This document shows positions 43,019 through 46,668 of a stretch of DNA of 46,668 nucleotides, in pieces. Numbering within the stretch: position 1 is the stretch's first letter; each line of letters opens with the position of its first letter. This DNA comes from Methyloradius sp035460505 (lineage in GTDB: Bacteria > Pseudomonadota > Gammaproteobacteria > Burkholderiales > Methylophilaceae): NCBI GenBank assembly GCA_035460505.1, contig DATHWP010000069.1:1-46668 (forward strand), in the 5' to 3' direction. The translations under genes were made by a program, and so were the position numbers. Below the pieces are notes generated by a model that was given only the letters and a program-made list of their open reading frames with translations, did no database searches and was not told the origin of the DNA.

Positions 43019-43612
43019 TCAGGCTGACAGTTTAAGCGCAGATTCAGCCAGGCGTTTACCAAGGGCGATACACAGTTTGCGCTCATCATCGGTAATTGGC
43101 TTATCATCAGAGATGCCGCCAACATGGCTTGCGCCGTAAGGCGTACCGCCAGATGTTGTACTTGATAGCTCAGGCTCTGAATAAGGCAAGCCCACAATCA
43201 GCATGCCGTGATGCAGCAATGGCAGCATCATGGTGAGCAGGGTGCTTTCGTTGCCGCCATGCAACGAACCTGTTGAGGTGAACACAGAGGCTGGCTTACC
43301 AATCAGCGCACCCTTCAGCCATAAGCTCGTTGTGCTATCCAGAAAATACTTCATGGGTGCTGCCATATTGCCAAAACGGGTAGGGCTACCAAGGGCCAAG
43401 CCTATGCATTCCTGCAGGTCTTTCAGTTCAACATAAGGTGCACCTGACGTTGGAATATCAGGCTCGGTCGCTTCGCAATTGGCCGACACTTTAGGCACAG
43501 TGCGAATGCGTGCCTTGATTCCTTTTACGCTCTCAATACCACGTGCAATCAGTTGTGCCATTTCGCGAACAGCACCGCCTTGCGAGTAATAAAGAACCAG
43601 GATTTCACTCAT
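43019..43612 (-). CDS. wrbA: NAD(P)H:quinone oxidoreductase WrbA
   Basis: The 197-residue flavodoxin-like protein has the WrbA pattern VLYYSQGGAVREMAQLIARG, LGSPTRFGNMAAPMKYFLD, FTSTGSLHGGNESTLL and the C-terminal GGTPYGASHVGG. It is a tetrameric FMN enzyme that reduces quinones. It overlaps the preceding secreted-protein gene by 4 bases (ATGA). It is a closer WrbA than the paralogue at 35454-36026. Confidence 0.93.
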   Translation of the reverse strand: MSEILVLYYSQGGAVREMAQLIARGIESVKGIKARIRTVPKVSANCEATEPDIPTSGAPYVELKDLQECIGLALGSPTRFGNMAAPMKYFLDSTTSLWLKGALIGKPASVFTSTGSLHGGNESTLLTMMLPLLHHGMLIVGLPYSEPELSSTTSGGTPYGASHVGGISDDKPITDDERKLCIALGKRLAESALKLSA

Positions 43613-43992
43613 TTTGTATGTTTGGCTGTTCTGAAAATAATGAATCGGTTGAACGATAAAAAGTCGTCACTTTCAGGTTTCTGCCAAAGTACCTTATGGC
43701 TTTTACGAAAGACCCTGAATCGATCTTCAATTTCAGGTTTTTCAGATTCTATGGCGCACTCTTCGCCATGTTTTTCGTACACGCGAATATCGAAATACTG
43801 CCTGGTTTTACCCTCGGTATAAAAGCGCAAACAGTTCGTTTGTGGTGCTTCACCATATACTTTTGATTGAGCGAGTTTCTTGCCAAGAAACTCGATCGCT
43901 TTTGTTTCATTTAATACAGCCGCTACTGATTCAGTGGCGTAACTCAAAGAAAAGAGTAGTGCACTACTCAAGAGTAATCTGGATAAAAACAT
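43609..43992 (-). CDS. Secreted protein of unknown function
   Basis: The 127-residue protein has a signal peptide (MFLSRLLLSSALLFSLSYAT, then ESVAA, cleavage near residue 25) and a mature part with two Cys residues (NCLRFY and EECAIE) that could form a disulfide. Family not recognised. It lies 1 base after the purB stop on the same strand and overlaps wrbA by 4 bases, so it is part of the purB-wrbA transcript. Confidence 0.72.
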   Translation of the reverse strand: MFLSRLLLSSALLFSLSYATESVAAVLNETKAIEFLGKKLAQSKVYGEAPQTNCLRFYTEGKTRQYFDIRVYEKHGEECAIESEKPEIEDRFRVFRKSHKVLWQKPESDDFLSFNRFIIFRTAKHTK

Positions 43993-43993
43993 C

Positions 43994-45364
43994 CTAAATA
44001 CCCTTTGCCAGTTCAGCAGCTTTGCCTATATAACTTGCTGGTGTCATTTCCAGTAGCGCTTGTTTGGCTGAATCTGGAATAGCAAGGGTGCTGATGAATG
44101 TATGTAGCGATTCTTTGTTGATGCCGCCTTTACCGCGCGTTAAATCTTTTAACTGTTCGTACGGGTTAGCAATGCCGTAGCGGCGCATGACGGTCTGTAT
44201 TGGCTCGGCCAGCACTTCCCAGTTGCCATTAAGGTCATCAGCCAGTTTTGCAAAGTTGGCTTCCAGCTTGCCCAATCCTTTCAGGCAAGAATCGTAGCCC
44301 AGCAATGTATAGCCGAAAGCGACGCCCATATTGCGCAGAACGGTAGAGTCGGTTAAATCACGTTGCCAGCGAGAGATTGGTAATTTCTCTGCCAAATGAC
44401 GCAGTACGGCATTGGCTAAACCTAAATTACCTTCGGAGTTTTCAAAATCAATTGGGTTTACTTTGTGTGGCATGGTAGATGAACCGATTTCACCAGCTTT
44501 GACCTTTTGCTTGAAATAGCCAACCGAGATGTAACCCCAGATGTCACGGTTAATATCAATCAGGATGGTGTTGATGCGGGCTAAGGTATCGTAAAGCTCA
44601 GCCATGTAATCATGTGGCTCGATCTGGATGGTATATGGGTTGTAGGTGAGCCCAAGATTGGTCACAAAATTCTGCGCAAATGTTTCCCAATCAAACTCAG
44701 GGTATGCAGAAAGGTGTGCATTGAAGTTACCAACAGCACCATTGATCTTGCCCAGTATTTCGTTCTCAGCCAATTGTTTGCGTTGGCGGCGTAGGCGATA
44801 CACCACGTTGGCCATCTCTTTACCAACCGTGGTTGGCGAGGCGGTTTGGCCGTGTGTGCGTGAAAGCATGGGCACGTCTGCCAATTCTTTCGCCAGTTCG
44901 GTGAAACGGGCAATCAGCTGATCCAAGGTTGGCAGTATCACGTTGTCGCGTGCTGCTTTTAACATCAGCGCATGTGAAAGATTGTTGATATCTTCTGAGG
45001 TACAGGCAAAGTGGATGAACTCACTCGCAGCACGCACTTCGGCATTGCTGTCAAAGCGTTCTTTCAGCCAGTATTCAAGCGCTTTTACGTCATGGTTGGT
45101 ACGTGATTCGATAGCTTTTACTTGCGAGGCTTCAGTTTCACCAAAGCTGCTAATCGCGGTATCCAACTCTTGCACAGTGCTTGAGCTAAATGGGGCAATC
45201 TCTTTTAACTCAGGTGCGGCGGCAAGGGCCTTGAGCCATTCCACTTCAACCAGCGCCCGATGGCGAATCAGAGCGAATTCGCTGAAGTAAGGGCGTAGCG
45301 GATCAAGTTTGGCTTGATAACGGCCATCAAGCGGGGAGAGTGCGTTGAGCGGGGTGAGTTCCAT
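43994..45364 (-). CDS. purB: Adenylosuccinate lyase
   Basis: The 456-residue protein has the fumarase/aspartase superfamily signature GSSTMPHKVNPIDFENSEGNL and the E. coli PurB-type start LTPLNALSPLDGRYQAKLDPLRPYFSEF. It acts twice in purine synthesis, releasing fumarate from SAICAR and from adenylosuccinate. The start is ATG 45362-45364; the TTG just before it is unlikely. It is the head of a minus-strand operon. Confidence 0.97.
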   Translation of the reverse strand: MELTPLNALSPLDGRYQAKLDPLRPYFSEFALIRHRALVEVEWLKALAAAPELKEIAPFSSSTVQELDTAISSFGETEASQVKAIESRTNHDVKALEYWLKERFDSNAEVRAASEFIHFACTSEDINNLSHALMLKAARDNVILPTLDQLIARFTELAKELADVPMLSRTHGQTASPTTVGKEMANVVYRLRRQRKQLAENEILGKINGAVGNFNAHLSAYPEFDWETFAQNFVTNLGLTYNPYTIQIEPHDYMAELYDTLARINTILIDINRDIWGYISVGYFKQKVKAGEIGSSTMPHKVNPIDFENSEGNLGLANAVLRHLAEKLPISRWQRDLTDSTVLRNMGVAFGYTLLGYDSCLKGLGKLEANFAKLADDLNGNWEVLAEPIQTVMRRYGIANPYEQLKDLTRGKGGINKESLHTFISTLAIPDSAKQALLEMTPASYIGKAAELAKGI

Positions 45365-45562
45365 CAAAAACCTTATCGAATTATGTGCTAATTAAACAGC
45401 CATAATTTTACCCTACATCGGCCATTTACTAAGAGGATTATCAGAATCCAAGGTATTAAAATACTTTTGATTAATCAGGGCTGGCTGGTTTTGATGTAAA
45501 TTATGCAAGTGATGAATATGTAAGTAATTGCACTATTTTTAGTCATGGATGGTCAATAGTTG

Positions 45563-45820
45563 ATGAACAAGCTTCTTTTTGGTGCTTTATTATTATGTTC
45601 GACCAGTCTATTGGCGGCTGAAGCCAAGTCTTATGCCACGGTAGAAGAAAATATATTGACGATGGATACAGATCACGACGGCATGGTCTCGGTGCATGAG
45701 GTCCGTGTCTACATAGAAGCCAAGCATGGCAAAGACTACAAGAAAGCAGTGCTGGATGATCTCGAGTCTTCGGCTGATGGCAAGAGCTGTAGCTCCCCTT
45801 TCGCCAAGCCCACTTACTAG
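45563..45820 (+). CDS. Small secreted EF-hand protein
   Basis: The 85-residue protein has a signal peptide (MNKLLFGALLLCSTSLLA, cleavage near Ala18-Ala19/Glu20) and one canonical EF-hand loop, DTDHDGMVSVHE at residues 35-46, with Asp35, Asp37, Asp39 and Glu46 as calcium ligands. The C-terminus carries one Cys (GKSCSSPF). It is transcribed divergently from purB. It may be a periplasmic calcium-binding protein; the exact role is unknown. Confidence 0.8.
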   Translation: MNKLLFGALLLCSTSLLAAEAKSYATVEENILTMDTDHDGMVSVHEVRVYIEAKHGKDYKKAVLDDLESSADGKSCSSPFAKPTY

Positions 45821-45905
45821 GCTTGCCGCTTAATTCTGGTCATTTAATTCCATATCATCTGGGCACATTCATTGCATGTTTCATTGTATGCAAAAGTACT
45901 GACGT

Positions 45906-45936
45906 CGCCACATAGTGGCGTGCTGCGCTGTATAAT
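45906..45936 (+). promoter_or_regulatory. acnB promoter with palindrome
   Basis: A perfect -10 box TATAAT lies at 45931-45936, 42 bases before acnB. In place of a -35 box there is a palindrome CGCCAC-ATA-GTGGCG at 45906-45920. A poor -35 with an overlapping palindrome suggests regulator-dependent transcription. Confidence 0.5.
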
Positions 45937-45978
45937 CTTCACTTAACTTTCTAACTTAATTTATTGGTTAACATCTCT

Positions 45979-46668
45979 ATGCTGATTGCCTATCGTGAAC
46001 ATGAAGCCGAGCGCGCTGCGCTTGGTTTGCCTCCACTCCCTTTAAACGCAGAGCAGACCGCATTGCTGGTTGAGCTACTCAAGAATCCACCAGCAGGTGA
46101 AGAGGCCATGTTGCTTAACCTGTTGGAGAATCGCACACCAGCGGGTGTTGACCAAGCCGCGTATGTCAAAGCCTCATTCCTGGCGGATGTAGCGAAAAGT
46201 ATCGCAAGCTCACCATTGATTACGCCGACCAAAGCCATTGAGCTACTTGGCACCATGTTAGGCGGTTATAACGTGCCTGCATTGGTCGGCCTACTAGATA
46301 CTCCATTGGCAGAAGAAGCAGTCAAAGCATTATCAAAAACCATCCTGATGTTTGATGCGTTTCATGATGTGGCTGATAAAGTCAAAGCAGGTAATCCGCA
46401 TGCTAAAAAGCTGATGGAATCCTGGGCGAATGCCGAGTGGTTCACCAACAAACCTGTATTACCTACCGAGATTCGCGCCATTGTGTTCAAGGTCGATGGC
46501 GAAACCAATACCGATGATCTGTCGCCCGCGCAAGAAGCATGGTCACGCCCTGATATTCCTCTGCACGCCAAAGCCATGCTGGTGAACAAGATGCCCGATG
46601 GCTTGCAAACTATAGAGACACTCAAGCAAAAAGGCCTGCCGTTGGCTTATGTGGGCGATGTGGTCGGC
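45979..46668 (+). CDS. acnB: Aconitate hydratase B, 3' truncated by window end
   Basis: The first 230 residues are visible and the frame is open to the last base. The start LIAYREHEAERAALGLPPLPL and the HEAT-like region TPTKAIELLGTMLGGYNVPALVGLL, followed by VDGETNTDDLSPA, are AcnB-specific; AcnB has about 860 residues. It interconverts citrate and isocitrate in the TCA cycle through a [4Fe-4S] cluster, whose ligands lie beyond the window. ATG 45979 has no strong ribosome-binding site. Confidence 0.95.
   Translation, partial: MLIAYREHEAERAALGLPPLPLNAEQTALLVELLKNPPAGEEAMLLNLLENRTPAGVDQAAYVKASFLADVAKSIASSPLITPTKAIELLGTMLGGYNVPALVGLLDTPLAEEAVKALSKTILMFDAFHDVADKVKAGNPHAKKLMESWANAEWFTNKPVLPTEIRAIVFKVDGETNTDDLSPAQEAWSRPDIPLHAKAMLVNKMPDGLQTIETLKQKGLPLAYVGDVVG

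Noticed and set aside
43009..43197. N-terminal extension of the HugZ-like protein
   Set aside because: The 63 extra residues overlap the wrbA 3' end in another frame and look like frame-shifted wrbA sequence.

Overview
The window looks like ordinary chromosome from a Gram-negative betaproteobacterium, most probably a methylotroph of the Methylophilaceae (Methylotenera/Methylophilus-like). The evidence is a formaldehyde-activating-enzyme homologue (38381-38929), betaproteobacterial neighbourhoods (surE-pcm-nlpD, wrbA-DUF2069, L,D-transpeptidase next to peptide permeases), moderate GC and tight operons. The genus is inferred, not shown. I see no tRNA, rRNA, insertion sequence, prophage or CRISPR array, and no gene-free stretch longer than about 300 bases. 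Both ends cut a gene.

Region 1 (1-18.2 kb) is a nitrogen-scavenging island. It starts with two DUF1989 proteins (first one cut by the window edge), a biotin-dependent urea/guanidine carboxylase and an allophanate hydrolase. By current knowledge this set is more likely guanidine catabolism (guanidine carboxylase, carboxyguanidine deiminase CgdAB, AtzF) than urea breakdown. The allophanate hydrolase is split into two genes. Next come an ethanolamine permease and ethanolamine ammonia-lyase (eutB, eutC). A signalling block follows: a free periplasmic solute-binding protein, a 1406-residue hybrid histidine kinase with HAMP, GAF-like, two PAS, two receiver and one HPt domain, and a response regulator with an HD-GYP c-di-GMP phosphodiesterase. 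A convergent EutR-like AraC regulator closes the island. The block has its own promoter with a palindrome at the predicted transcription start, and its position suggests it senses or responds to these amine nitrogen sources. This is the best candidate for an undescribed system here.

Region 2 (18.2-28.6 kb) holds rlmD, two small unknown genes, a family-5 peptide-binding lipoprotein, an opposite-strand HDOD-GAF protein, a YkuD L,D-transpeptidase, DppB/DppC-like permeases, a queuosine-precursor transporter, nagZ and a Bax inhibitor-1 family protein. The transpeptidase, peptide permeases and nagZ hint at cell-wall remodelling and muropeptide recovery.

Region 3 (28.6-33.6 kb, minus strand) is psiE-like, moxR, DUF58, transglutaminase (TgpA-like) and tadA, nearly all overlapping or abutting. 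The transglutaminase carries an internal 30-residue tandem duplication.

Region 4 (33.7-39 kb) has a LysR regulator divergent from pirin, a flavodoxin-like quinone reductase, an old-yellow-enzyme reductase and a nitroreductase: a likely electrophile, quinone or nitro-compound response regulon. Two matching palindromes lie in the divergent promoter region. A thioredoxin-like gene and the Fae homologue follow, the latter apparently lacking the family's catalytic histidine.

Region 5 (39-46.7 kb) is housekeeping: nlpD-pcm-surE, DUF2069, a HugZ-like protein, wrbA, purB, a small secreted EF-hand protein and the start of acnB.
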